Shown: positions 28,249 through 36,641, counted from the first letter of the stretch. The stretch is 38,437 nucleotides of DNA from Gammaproteobacteria bacterium BRH_c0 (GCA_000961645.1 LADM01000112.1:1-38437); one strand, 5' to 3'. Notes: a model not told the origin generated them from the letters alone. Numbers and translations: made by a program.

Positions 28249-29079
28249 TTACTTGTGCGTGGTGATTTCAACGCCAATGCCGCGATAGCCAATGTAGCCG
28301 CAGGACTGGTTGAACATCGGCTCGCCACTGACCCGAAACTGTTGCCGGGAACCATCGGCTTTTGTGCGCGTGAATATGAAGTCCAGAAAGGGCTGCCGGG
28401 CTTCAATCGTTGCCCGCAGCAATTCCCGCTCGGTCTCGCTCCAGCCTGTCATCCCGTCATCCTTTGGCAGCTCGCCTGTACCAGCAAAGGAGTCGACGCG
28501 GATGCCGAGCATTTCCAGAACAGGGCCGGAGACCTTGGTGAAACTGCCGTGCTCATCCTGCTCCCAGTACCAGTCGGAAGCCAGTTCGGTGAGGCTGCGG
28601 AAGCGCGCTTCGCTTTCCCTCAGCTCGGCTGTCCGCTCCTGTACGGTTCGCTCAAGGGTGTTGTTGTATTCGCTGAGCATTTTGTATAAGAGACGTACTT
28701 CCAGCATATTGTGAATGCGCGTTTTGACCTCAATCAGATCAAAAGGCTTGCTGATAAAATCCTTGGCGCCGGCTTGCAGTGCGCGCAGTTTGTGGCCGGG
28801 TTGTGCAGTGAGCACGATCACTGGCAGGTAGGGATCAGTCAGATTGGTCTTGAGTCCTTCCATCACCTGAAAACCATCCATGCCAGGCATTTGCAGGTCG
28901 AGCAGAATCAGATCGTAGGCGTGCTTGCGATGCAGCGCGCATACCTCCTGGGGGTTCATGGTCGACGTCACGTTGCTGTAACCGGCCTCGGCCAGCAGCT
29001 GGTTGAGGAGGCTGATATTGGCCTCCTGATCATCGACGATGAGAATTTTCGATTGAAGAATAGCGGGGAGGTAATTCAT
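28249..29079 (-). CDS. Response regulator with REC and PAS domains
   Basis: A 276-aa cytoplasmic protein. Residues about 10-130 are a receiver domain (ILIVDDQEA, phosphoacceptor Asp61 in LLDLQMPGMDG, VLTAQPG, and KPFDLIEVKTRI). A short coiled coil (LSEYNNTLERTVQERTAELRESEARF) leads to a PAS domain (SDWYWEQDEHGSFTKVSGPVLEMLG to GYRGIGVEITTHK). There is no DNA-binding, kinase, GGDEF or EAL output. It starts inside the stop codon of the upstream kinase (ATGA overlap of four bases), so the two are translationally coupled. It could be an intermediate in a phosphorelay or a sensor that modulates the kinase. The final output is probably through the Crp/Fnr gene downstream. Confidence 0.92.
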   Translation of the reverse strand: MNYLPAILQSKILIVDDQEANISLLNQLLAEAGYSNVTSTMNPQEVCALHRKHAYDLILLDLQMPGMDGFQVMEGLKTNLTDPYLPVIVLTAQPGHKLRALQAGAKDFISKPFDLIEVKTRIHNMLEVRLLYKMLSEYNNTLERTVQERTAELRESEARFRSLTELASDWYWEQDEHGSFTKVSGPVLEMLGIRVDSFAGTGELPKDDGMTGWSETERELLRATIEARQPFLDFIFTRTKADGSRQQFRVSGEPMFNQSCGYIGYRGIGVEITTHK

Positions 29080-30833
29080 AACAGCTTGTCCATTGGCGCG
29101 CTTGACAGGGTTTGTGCAGCCTGGTTATGTGAAGCTTGGGTTTCTGCGAATTTCAGCACCAGGTCAAGGGAATCCATGAATTCCTTGACGTTGATCGGTT
29201 TGGTGAGATAGAGGAAGAAGCCCGCTGCCAGGCCTTTCTCAATATCGCGCGGGATGGCGTTGGCACTCAGTGCAACAACCGGGATATGTGAAGTTGTTGG
29301 ATCACTTTGAAGAATTTTGAGCGCTTCGATGCCGCTGATACCAGGCAGGTTGATATCCATCAGAATCGCATCAGGCAGGGTCGCCCGCGCCATGGCGACA
29401 CCACAGATACCATCCCTGGCACTCAAGAGCTGGATATCGGAGCGGCGGGCAATAAGATCCTCCACCAGCATCAGATTGGCCGGGTTGTCTTCGACATACA
29501 GTACAGTGCGCGACGGACCAGCGGCGGATATCTGCGTATCAGTCAGGGTTTCCAGATCTGAAGCGCTGAGGCTGTGGTGTGGCTCCGCCGTCAGATCCAA
29601 TTCAACCCAGAAGACACTGCCCACTCCGGCGCTGCTTTCCATGCCGATTTTGCCCTTCATCAATTCAACCAGCTGTTTGCTGACCACCAGGCCGATGCCG
29701 GTACCCTGTTCATCGCTCGCCTCTTTGCCGAGGCGATTGAACGGCTGGAACAGCTGTGACATTTTTTCCGTCGTCAAGCCTTCGCCGGTATCCCTGATGC
29801 AGACGCGTATGTTCGCGGGGTTGGTGCTGTTGTCCACTTCATAGTAAATATCGACACTGCCAGCGACTTTGTTGTATTTGATGGCATTTGATAGCAGGTT
29901 GATAAGAACCTGCTTCACCCTCGTCCGGTCCGCTTTGACAAAATACTGGGTTTGCAGGCTGGGGAATGTCATGCGTATGCCGCGGGTGTGCGCCTGTGTC
30001 TCTATCATCGTCTGGCATTCACGCATGACGTCGTTGAGGGACATGGTTTCCATCGACAGGGCAAGCTTGCCGGATTCAATCAGGGCGAGATCGAGGATCT
30101 CGTTGATCAGATCGAGCAGGTACCATCCGGCCTTGAGAATCTGGTCAATGCTGCGTTTTTGCGAGAATGTGGGTGGTGGAGAACCGGATTCCATCAGCTG
30201 GGCAAAGCCGAGGATAGCGCTGAGCGGCGTGCGCAACTCGTGGCTCATGCTCGACAGGAAATCGGATTTGGCGTGATTGGCCCGCTCCGCTTCGGTCATG
30301 GCCCTTTGCAATTCCACTTCCACCTTTTTGCGCACGGAATTGTCGGAGCTGATCAGCAGATAACCGATAATTTCGCCATCATCGGTGCGCAACCCGGTGA
30401 CTGATACGATAGCCGGAAAACGACTGCCATCCTTGCGGATATGGGTCAGTTCGTAGATATCCTCAATCTCGCGGGAAGCCTTGAATGCCAGCGCTTGAAA
30501 GCCCGGTTCTATATGAGTGTCAAGCTCAAGGCTCAGGGCCTGGGCGCGCATAATCACTTCTTGCGGATCATGGATATCGCTGGGAGTGATTTTGTTGACG
30601 ACCTCGTCGGCCCGATAGCCGAACATGCGCTCGGCGCCGACATTGAACAATTGGATAATGCCTTTTTCGTCCGTGGCGATAATGGAAAAATTGCTGCTGG
30701 TGAGAATAGCGGTCTGCAATGCGCCTGTTTTGAGCAGAGCTTCGCGGTGCAGTTTTTTAGTCTGTCCATCCGGATGGGTACTATGTTTTGTGGGGACGGA
30801 ACTGCGTTTTTTAGAAATGATGGCGATCTCCAT
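29076..30833 (-). CDS. Hybrid sensor histidine kinase (PAS-HisKA-HATPase-REC)
   Basis: A 585-aa kinase without membrane segments, so a cytoplasmic sensor. In order it has a PAS domain with PAC motif (about 38-170, FSIIATDEKGIIQLFN), a dimerisation and phosphoacceptor helix SMSHELRTPL (His198), an ATPase domain (NLLSNAIKYN, DTGEGL, GTGIGLVV) and a C-terminal receiver (VLYVEDNPANL, Asp493 in LMDINLPG). It is first in an operon with the REC-PAS protein (4-base overlap) and a Crp/Fnr regulator. The PAS ligand is not identifiable. No strong ribosome site is seen at the ATG (30833). Confidence 0.94.
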   Translation of the reverse strand: MEIAIISKKRSSVPTKHSTHPDGQTKKLHREALLKTGALQTAILTSSNFSIIATDEKGIIQLFNVGAERMFGYRADEVVNKITPSDIHDPQEVIMRAQALSLELDTHIEPGFQALAFKASREIEDIYELTHIRKDGSRFPAIVSVTGLRTDDGEIIGYLLISSDNSVRKKVEVELQRAMTEAERANHAKSDFLSSMSHELRTPLSAILGFAQLMESGSPPPTFSQKRSIDQILKAGWYLLDLINEILDLALIESGKLALSMETMSLNDVMRECQTMIETQAHTRGIRMTFPSLQTQYFVKADRTRVKQVLINLLSNAIKYNKVAGSVDIYYEVDNSTNPANIRVCIRDTGEGLTTEKMSQLFQPFNRLGKEASDEQGTGIGLVVSKQLVELMKGKIGMESSAGVGSVFWVELDLTAEPHHSLSASDLETLTDTQISAAGPSRTVLYVEDNPANLMLVEDLIARRSDIQLLSARDGICGVAMARATLPDAILMDINLPGISGIEALKILQSDPTTSHIPVVALSANAIPRDIEKGLAAGFFLYLTKPINVKEFMDSLDLVLKFAETQASHNQAAQTLSSAPMDKLL

Positions 30834-30960
30834 GGATGGATATAAGCGACGAGGAAAATAGGCGTACAGGAGATATTGGCTGACAGGCAGTGAAAATCAG
30901 CGAATTAAAATTGTAACGGAGTCTCGCACTGTTGCGCGCAGGCCTCTGTGCGGCAGACCA

Positions 30961-30988
30961 CATAGGGCCGTCAATCGATTGCCCTATG
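30961..30988. promoter_or_regulatory. Nested palindrome, operator-like
   Basis: CATAGGGC (30961-30968) and GCCCTATG (30981-30988) are perfect inverted arms around 12 bases. The centre holds a second palindrome, CAATCGATTG (30972-30981), which shares one base with the outer right arm. No T run follows. Confidence 0.45.
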
Positions 30989-31059
30989 CGCTGATGAGTC
31001 TGGCAGTTCAACCCTATCTGTGCCGGAAATACAGCGGGTTCAGGTCATTTGATTGAAGT

Positions 31060-31076
31060 GCACCTGAGTCAGGTGC
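31060..31076. promoter_or_regulatory. Perfect 17-bp palindrome, operator-like
   Basis: GCACCTGAGTCAGGTGC has 8-bp arms and a single central base, the shape of a TetR- or GntR-type operator. It lies about 155 bases before the SDR start. No such regulator is encoded in the window apart from the Crp/Fnr protein. Confidence 0.5.
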
Positions 31077-31229
31077 TGAGACGACACTGGCACAGGCCGA
31101 CACAGATTGTGGTTTATCCGGTTGCTGGTGTTGGGTGGTAGGGATATGCTGTGTCAGCGTTGATACAGGTGTCTTAATTCCGGTCCTGTTGCGCGTTACT
31201 CACTCATAAAAGCATAAAAGGAGCAACAC

Positions 31230-31982
31230 ATGGGCAGATTAGAGGGCAAAGTGGCGATCATTACTGGCGCCGGGCGCGGGATTGGCCGGGCTATTGCGCG
31301 GCTGTATGCGGCAGAGGGCGCCAGGGTTGCCGTGACTTCGCTGACGCCAGCCAATGTCGAACAGGTGGTGGCCGAGATAACCGAGGCGGGCGGTGAGGCC
31401 TTGGGTATTGTTTGTGACGTTTTTGATGAGGCGCAGATCAAGTCTGCGGTGGCCCAGACCGTGGAGCGCTTCGGGACCATCGATATCGTGGTCAACAACG
31501 CCGTGGTGCCAGCCGATGTGCGCAGTACGGTGCTCGAGCTGGGCGTTGATAAATTGAACCGCTCATTTCAGACCGGGCCTATTGCGGCGCTGCATATGAT
31601 GCAGGCTTGCTACCCCTATCTGGAAAACCGCGATGGCCGGATTATCAATGTCACCTCCGCCACCGGGGTGCTGTCGGTGGCCGGATTCACGCCCTACGGG
31701 ATGTCGAGGGAGGCAACCCGGGCGCTGACCCGTGTGGCCGCCCGCGAATGGGGCGACAAGCGCATCACGGTCAATGCGCTGTGCCCGTTCGCGCTCACCG
31801 ATGCCTTCAGGGAAACCACTGGCGACGGTGTGTTCGTGCCGCCCAACGCAGTGGGGCGCATAGGTTCGCCGGAGGAGGACGTCGCACCTGTGGCGTTGTT
31901 TATGGCCAGCAAGGATTCCCAGTACATGACCGGCTATAGCTTTATGGCCGATGGCGGTCTGATCATCGACGCGGCGCGGTAA
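31230..31982 (+). CDS. SDR family oxidoreductase (variant active site)
   Basis: A 250-aa Rossmann-fold protein of the classical SDR type. The cofactor motif TGAGRGIG (12-19) and VNNAVV (88-93) are present, and Ser143 in NVTSATG is in place. The catalytic Tyr156 lies in PYGMSREATRAL, where the expected lysine of YxxxK is Arg160. This change may lower or alter activity. The C-terminal YMTGYSFMADGG is typical. The ATG has AAAAGGAG upstream. It is the first gene of a run with two phosphotransferase-fold proteins (gaps of 89 and 80 bases). The substrate is unknown. A role in modifying a hydroxylated lipid or xenobiotic is only a guess from the neighbours. Confidence 0.9.
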   Translation: MGRLEGKVAIITGAGRGIGRAIARLYAAEGARVAVTSLTPANVEQVVAEITEAGGEALGIVCDVFDEAQIKSAVAQTVERFGTIDIVVNNAVVPADVRSTVLELGVDKLNRSFQTGPIAALHMMQACYPYLENRDGRIINVTSATGVLSVAGFTPYGMSREATRALTRVAAREWGDKRITVNALCPFALTDAFRETTGDGVFVPPNAVGRIGSPEEDVAPVALFMASKDSQYMTGYSFMADGGLIIDAAR

Positions 31983-32071
31983 CGCAATCACGCTGCCGCG
32001 TACTTGCATACGAAACGCCAGCAATAAATGCAGTGACCATAAAAACATCAATGACAAGGGCTAATGCGAAT

Positions 32072-33172
32072 ATGAAAAAGACTTACGGACCGTATGGCCG
32101 ATCCCAGCCAATACCCCGAGACTTGAATGATGTGACGCCGGAATGGTTCGATGCGTTGCTCGCCAATGCCTACCCCGGCGTGCGCGTCGAAGCGATGGAG
32201 CGGGTTGAATTGCGCAACAGCCACACCACCAAGTTGCGCATAGCGGTGGACTATAACGAGGCCGGACGTGCAGCGGGCTTGCCGCGCCATCTGTGCCTCA
32301 AATCGAACTGGTCTGATGGCTTCAACAGCGGTGATATCTGCGAGCTTGAAGCGCGCTTCTATCACTCCCTGGGTGATTCGCCATCACTGCCCGCCGCCAG
32401 GTGCTACTACGCCGACTGGGATGGCGATGGCAGCGGACAGGGCGTGGCGGTGCTGGAGGATCTGGTGGATTCCGGTGGCACCTTTGGTCATAGCACAGAC
32501 CTGATCGGTGTCGATGGCGTTGCCAAGGCGCTGGAAGCTTTGGCGGGTCTGCATGGCAGCTTCTGGAACGACGAGCGTCTGACCCAACAGTCGTGGTTGC
32601 CGCGCTCGATGGCAACCCCCATCGACAGCGACCAGATCAATTTCATGCGCCCCTATATCAACGCCAATTTCAAGCGCGACAAGATATTGCAGCTGATACC
32701 GGAGCGCGTCGTCGCTGATCATGACCTGCTTGACCGCGCCTATGCCGGCCTCAACAAGTGGGTGGCCCAGCAACCCGGACCCTTCTGCCTGGTGCATGGT
32801 GACTCCCATATTGGCAACACCTATGTTTACCCTGATGGGCGCCGCATCTGGCTCGACTGGCAGCTGTGCCGTATTGGTCACGGTTACCGCGATGTGACCT
32901 ACTTTATGACTGCAGCGCTGACCGTGGATGAGCGGCGCAGTTCCGAGCGCGACCTGCTCAAGCACTATCGCGAGGCGTTGGTCGCTACCGGGGCCAAAGA
33001 TGTACCCGATGTTGACACCATTTTCGAACATTACCGCCGCTGGCCGATTTACGGACTTCAGGCCTGGCTGCAAATCGAGGATTGGTGGGGGCAGGACGGC
33101 TCTCCGGCCCTCGACCGGGTATCGCGGGCGATCGAGGATCTCGATACCCTGGACCTGCTGGAAAACGCTTGA
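32072..33172 (+). CDS. Phosphotransferase-fold protein, tandem copy A
   Basis: A 366-aa protein with an APH/choline-kinase-like fold. CLKSNW marks the ATP-site lysine, VAVLEDLVDSGGTFG the hinge, FCLVHGDSHIGNTYVYPDG the catalytic Brenner loop with Asp and Asn intact, and IWLDWQLCRIGHGYRDVTYF the metal-binding segment. It should be an active small-molecule kinase, but the substrate is unknown. It is a paralogue of the next gene, with the same length and parallel motifs, so the pair arose by tandem duplication. The frame is open from a GTG at 32033. The ATG at 32072 follows AAGGG and matches the neighbour's length. Confidence 0.88.
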   Translation: MKKTYGPYGRSQPIPRDLNDVTPEWFDALLANAYPGVRVEAMERVELRNSHTTKLRIAVDYNEAGRAAGLPRHLCLKSNWSDGFNSGDICELEARFYHSLGDSPSLPAARCYYADWDGDGSGQGVAVLEDLVDSGGTFGHSTDLIGVDGVAKALEALAGLHGSFWNDERLTQQSWLPRSMATPIDSDQINFMRPYINANFKRDKILQLIPERVVADHDLLDRAYAGLNKWVAQQPGPFCLVHGDSHIGNTYVYPDGRRIWLDWQLCRIGHGYRDVTYFMTAALTVDERRSSERDLLKHYREALVATGAKDVPDVDTIFEHYRRWPIYGLQAWLQIEDWWGQDGSPALDRVSRAIEDLDTLDLLENA

Positions 33173-33252
33173 TCACTGGCAGGCGCTGCTGGCCCTTTGG
33201 CTGTCGGCAGCGCCACTCTCCTGAATAAATCCATAAGCAGAGGATGTCCCCC

Positions 33253-34353
33253 ATGCAATCTTCCATCAAACGTGGCCATATTGCGCGCACTGAACGCTTG
33301 CCACTGACCTACGAGGGCGTTACGGCCGAATGGCTGACCAGCGTTCTGCAAACGCAGTACCCGGCTGCCGTGGTGCGCGGTATGGAAATGACCGGCCAGG
33401 TCTTCGGCCATACCTCCAAGGCCCTCTATGCGCTGGATCTCAATGAGGCGGCAATCGCGGCGGGCATTCCGGCCAATGTCTGCCTCAAGGCCAACTGGAC
33501 TGGCGACCCCCTGAGCAGCACAGTCTGTGTCAACGAGGCGCGGTTCTACGGCCTGCTGCGTGCCAAGCTCGACCTGCCCGCGCCCAAATGTTATTTCGCC
33601 GACTGGGACGATGATGCCGAGGGATTACAGGGGCTTGTCATGCTCGAAGACCTGGTGCATCTGGGCGGCAAGTTCGGCACCTCCGGCCAGCCGATGACGA
33701 TTGAAGATATGACGGCCTCCCTGGGCCAGCTTGCCCATCTGCACGGCTCTACCTGGAATCGCCCCGAGCTGCTCGATCAGCCCTGGCTGCAAACGGCGGT
33801 GTCGCCAGAAACACCCACTGACGATTACTGGGATCTGATGAAGGACTATGTGCCGATTCACAATGCGCGGGAGTCACATCTCAAGTTGCTGCCGGCCTGG
33901 GCTGTGGAAGATCCCAATCGCATCTATGCCGCATTCCTGCAGCTGCGTGAGCAGGAAATGGCCGATACGTCGCCCCTGTGCCTGGTTCACGGCGATGCCC
34001 ATCTGGGCAACAGCTATCTGTGCCCGGATGGCCACCGCATCTGGCTCGACTGGCAGATCGTCCGCAAGGGGCGCCCTTGGCGCGATGTGCATTATTTTCT
34101 GGTGGGTTCACTGACCATTGAACAGCGCCGGGAAGCGGAGCGCGACCTGATTCGCCACTATTGCGAGCAGATTGCAAAATATGGCGTCAAGCTGGATTTC
34201 GACAAGGCGTTTAACGATTATCGCCGCTGGCTGATCTGGGGCATTATCGCCTGGCACACCAATATCAATCCCAACGAAAATACCCTGATTTCCCTCGAAC
34301 GCTTTTGTGTGGCCGCCAGGGATCACGACCTGGGTGCGCTCTACGGTTTCTGA
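33253..34353 (+). CDS. Phosphotransferase-fold protein, tandem copy B
   Basis: A 366-aa paralogue of the preceding gene. Matching landmarks are CLKANW (ATP-site lysine), LVMLEDLVHLGGKFG (hinge), LCLVHGDAHLGNSYLCPDG (catalytic loop), IWLDWQIVRKGRPWRDVHYF (metal site) and DYRRWLIWGIIAWHTNINPNENTL near the end. All catalytic positions are kept, so both copies are probably active and may have different substrates. The frame begins at 33244. AGAGG directly abuts that codon, while ATG 33253 sits nine bases after it and is preferred. Eighty bases separate it from copy A. It converges with the second SDR gene. Confidence 0.88.
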   Translation: MQSSIKRGHIARTERLPLTYEGVTAEWLTSVLQTQYPAAVVRGMEMTGQVFGHTSKALYALDLNEAAIAAGIPANVCLKANWTGDPLSSTVCVNEARFYGLLRAKLDLPAPKCYFADWDDDAEGLQGLVMLEDLVHLGGKFGTSGQPMTIEDMTASLGQLAHLHGSTWNRPELLDQPWLQTAVSPETPTDDYWDLMKDYVPIHNARESHLKLLPAWAVEDPNRIYAAFLQLREQEMADTSPLCLVHGDAHLGNSYLCPDGHRIWLDWQIVRKGRPWRDVHYFLVGSLTIEQRREAERDLIRHYCEQIAKYGVKLDFDKAFNDYRRWLIWGIIAWHTNINPNENTLISLERFCVAARDHDLGALYGF

Positions 34354-34430
34354 GCGTTTGGTCGGCCACTGATCATGGTGCTGCGGGCTGGATCAGCACG
34401 CATTTCCTGATATCTGACAGTAGCTCCCGA

Positions 34431-35210
34431 TCAGTATTGCGCCATCCAGCCGCCATCAATGGGCAGCACATGGCCGGTTACCATCGCCGCGTGGTCGGAA
34501 CACAGCCAGATAATGCCGTCCGCCTGTTCGGAAGTTTCAATGGCGCGGCGAATGGGCTGGTTGATGACCTGCTGGTCGATCAGCGTTTTGGCGTGTTCCG
34601 GGCCGGATTTGTAGTAGGCGCGGGTGGGGGTTACACCGGGGGCGATGCAGTTGACCCGTATGCCGTGTTCCGCATAACTGACAGCGGCAAATTTGGTCAT
34701 GCGGATCACACCGGCCTTGCCCGCGCCATAGGCGGAACCACCCCAGCCGTTGTAGAGCATGCCCGCCAGGGAGGTGACGTTGGCAATCGCGCCGCCACCG
34801 TTGTCAATCATGTGGGCAATCTGGTGCTTGAGACACAGGAAGGTGGTGCTCAGGCACATCTTGATGGTGTGCTCGAAGGCTTCCAGGCTTTGCTGGTGGA
34901 ACTCCGGGCCAGCCGAGCCGGGGTGTGCGTCACCCACCACATTGGCGGCAAGATGCAGGCCGCCGAAGCGTTCAACGGTGTGGCGAATCAGCGCTTCGAC
35001 ATCGTCCTCGCTGGTGGCGTCTGTGCGAATAAAATGCGCTTCATGGCCGGCAGCGCGCAGTGCCTCGGCGCGTTGTTCACCCAGTTCCACATTGATATCG
35101 GCAAGGATCACCCGGGCACCATTTTGTGCGAATGCCTGTGCGGTTGCGGCACCGATACCGTCCGCTGCGGCGGTGACGAGGGCGACCTTTCCTTCAAACT
35201 GACCAGTCAT
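34431..35210 (-). CDS. SDR family oxidoreductase (canonical)
   Basis: A 259-aa classical short-chain dehydrogenase. The cofactor loop reads TAAADGIG (13-20), the strand-4 motif AANVVG replaces NNAG, and the catalytic Ser147 (NVTSLAG) with Tyr161 and Lys165 (YGAGK) is complete. RVNCIAPGVTPTRAYY and VTGHVLPIDGGW are the usual C-terminal signatures. Asp38 in ILADIN suggests NAD rather than NADP. A GGAG ribosome site precedes the ATG. It converges with tandem kinase copy B and diverges from the CapA gene across a palindrome-rich gap. The substrate is unknown. Confidence 0.93.
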   Translation of the reverse strand: MTGQFEGKVALVTAAADGIGAATAQAFAQNGARVILADINVELGEQRAEALRAAGHEAHFIRTDATSEDDVEALIRHTVERFGGLHLAANVVGDAHPGSAGPEFHQQSLEAFEHTIKMCLSTTFLCLKHQIAHMIDNGGGAIANVTSLAGMLYNGWGGSAYGAGKAGVIRMTKFAAVSYAEHGIRVNCIAPGVTPTRAYYKSGPEHAKTLIDQQVINQPIRRAIETSEQADGIIWLCSDHAAMVTGHVLPIDGGWMAQY

Positions 35211-35540
35211 AATATCTCCGGATTTTATTGTGTAATGTGCGGGTTGCTGCCGCGCTGGCAGCGCTAACTGTTGGCAGATTCTACGCCAATGTCAGCCGTT
35301 TGAGTGCACTGACTGTCACCCATATTTTAAATCGCTGTATTTATTTGCCTGCGGTTGAAACAACCGCATGAATTCACGTTGACTGGCGGGATCGACAGAC
35401 TAAACTGGCACATCACTGACTGTCAGACGAATTTCAAACAGCTTCTTATAACAACGAAAAAACAGAATAAATCACAGCAAATATTATTGTTATTCGATCT
35501 GCATATTATTTGATAACAACTCACTTTCAGGAGAGATTGA
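35211..35540. other. Divergent intergenic region, SDR / CapA
   Basis: About 330 bases without a gene. The CapA-proximal half is AT-rich (35440-35520) and probably holds its promoter. Present are a perfect palindrome at 35350-35368 and two copies of CACTGACTGTCA (35307-35318 and 35414-35425), each with the half-symmetric core TGACTGTCA. They are spaced 107 bases apart and look like paired regulator sites. Confidence 0.5.
35350..35368. promoter_or_regulatory. Operator-like palindrome, SDR/CapA gap
   Basis: TGCGGTTG and CAACCGCA are perfect 8-bp arms around AAA, midway between two divergent genes, with no T run. Confidence 0.45.
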
Positions 35541-36641
35541 ATGAGTACTCCAGATACACTGCAACTGCTTGCCGTCGGTGATTTACAGCTGATGACCCGC
35601 GACCCCGCCGCCGATCTGTTCGAACATGTCACCCCGGCACTGTCAGCGGCGGATATCACCTTTGGCAACTGTGAATGGCCCTATGCGGAGGAGGCCGGTG
35701 ACACTCACCCGGTGGAAGCGCATATTAACGATGATTTCGACAAGGGCGATCTTTTCGCGCCGGGCAGCCCCGAGTCGATACGGATGATGGGCCGTGCCGG
35801 TTTTGACGTCATGTCTGTGGCCAACAACCACACCATGCACGGCGGTTATCGGGCTTTTTTGCGCACCATAAGCCTGCTTGAGGAATCCGGCATTGCCAGT
35901 GTCGGTGGCGGCGTTGATATTACGTCTGCGCGCGAGCCGGCGATCATCGAGCGCAATGGTTGCAAGGTGGGTTTCCTGGCCTGTACATCAGGTTTTTTAC
36001 CCGGTGCTCACGCTGGTCGGCGCACCCCGGGAATCGTGCCGCTGCGTCAACACACCTATGCCGAAAACCCGGTATGGGAGCAGTGGGGTATCGAACCCGA
36101 TGTGCGGACTCTGATCAACCGCGACGATCTTGCCGCCATGTGCGAGAGCGTGCGGGCACTGAAAGAGAAGACCGACATCGTTGTCCTCAGCTGTCACTGG
36201 GGCATCCTCGAACACCCCTTCAAAATCGGTGAATACCAGCGCGAAGCCTCGCGCGCGCTGATCGATGCAGGCGTTGATCTAATCGTCAGCCAGGGCCCGC
36301 TGGCCATCAAGGGCTTTGAGGTCTATCGCGGCAAGGCGGTGCTGTACTGCATGGGCAAATTCATGATGGTATCGCCCTGGTCGCGGGACGAGACCCCATC
36401 CGGGATTGCCGCGCCGCTGCTCGATGAAACAAATCGCGGCCTCGCAGCCTCAGTGACTATCGCAGGGGGCAAAATTACCGGCGTGCAGCTGGTACCCGTT
36501 CACCTCAATGGCGGCAAGCCAACGCTGCTCCAGCCTGGCGATGAATGGCACAGGAATATTCTCGATGTGGTGGCAGAGCGCACCGCAGCGGCCAATCTGC
36601 CGGGCACCATGGATGCTGACGGCAGAATTATTTTTCCATGA
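35541..36641 (+). CDS. CapA-family metallophosphatase-like protein
   Basis: A 366-aa protein of the CapA (PgsA) family, which has a calcineurin-like phosphoesterase fold and is best known from poly-gamma-glutamate capsule export. Landmarks are LLAVGDLQL (metal-site Asp), FGNCEWPY, SVANNHTMHGG and VVLSCHWG. The usual late GHxPHxxQG motif is altered to SQGPLAIKGFEVY, losing its histidines, so the metal site may be incomplete. There is no signal peptide or membrane anchor, unlike capsule CapA proteins, and no capsule genes lie nearby. A cytoplasmic role in the SDR/kinase neighbourhood, for example as a phosphatase, is inference. AGGAGA precedes the ATG. Confidence 0.88.
   Translation: MSTPDTLQLLAVGDLQLMTRDPAADLFEHVTPALSAADITFGNCEWPYAEEAGDTHPVEAHINDDFDKGDLFAPGSPESIRMMGRAGFDVMSVANNHTMHGGYRAFLRTISLLEESGIASVGGGVDITSAREPAIIERNGCKVGFLACTSGFLPGAHAGRRTPGIVPLRQHTYAENPVWEQWGIEPDVRTLINRDDLAAMCESVRALKEKTDIVVLSCHWGILEHPFKIGEYQREASRALIDAGVDLIVSQGPLAIKGFEVYRGKAVLYCMGKFMMVSPWSRDETPSGIAAPLLDETNRGLAASVTIAGGKITGVQLVPVHLNGGKPTLLQPGDEWHRNILDVVAERTAAANLPGTMDADGRIIFP

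Larger units (their letters stand above)
30834..31229. other. Divergent intergenic region with two palindromes
   Basis: About 396 bases between the kinase operon (minus) and an SDR gene (plus). No credible gene is present. The region carries two perfect palindromes listed separately and must hold promoters for both directions. AAAAGGAG just before 31230 is the SDR ribosome site. Confidence 0.6.
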
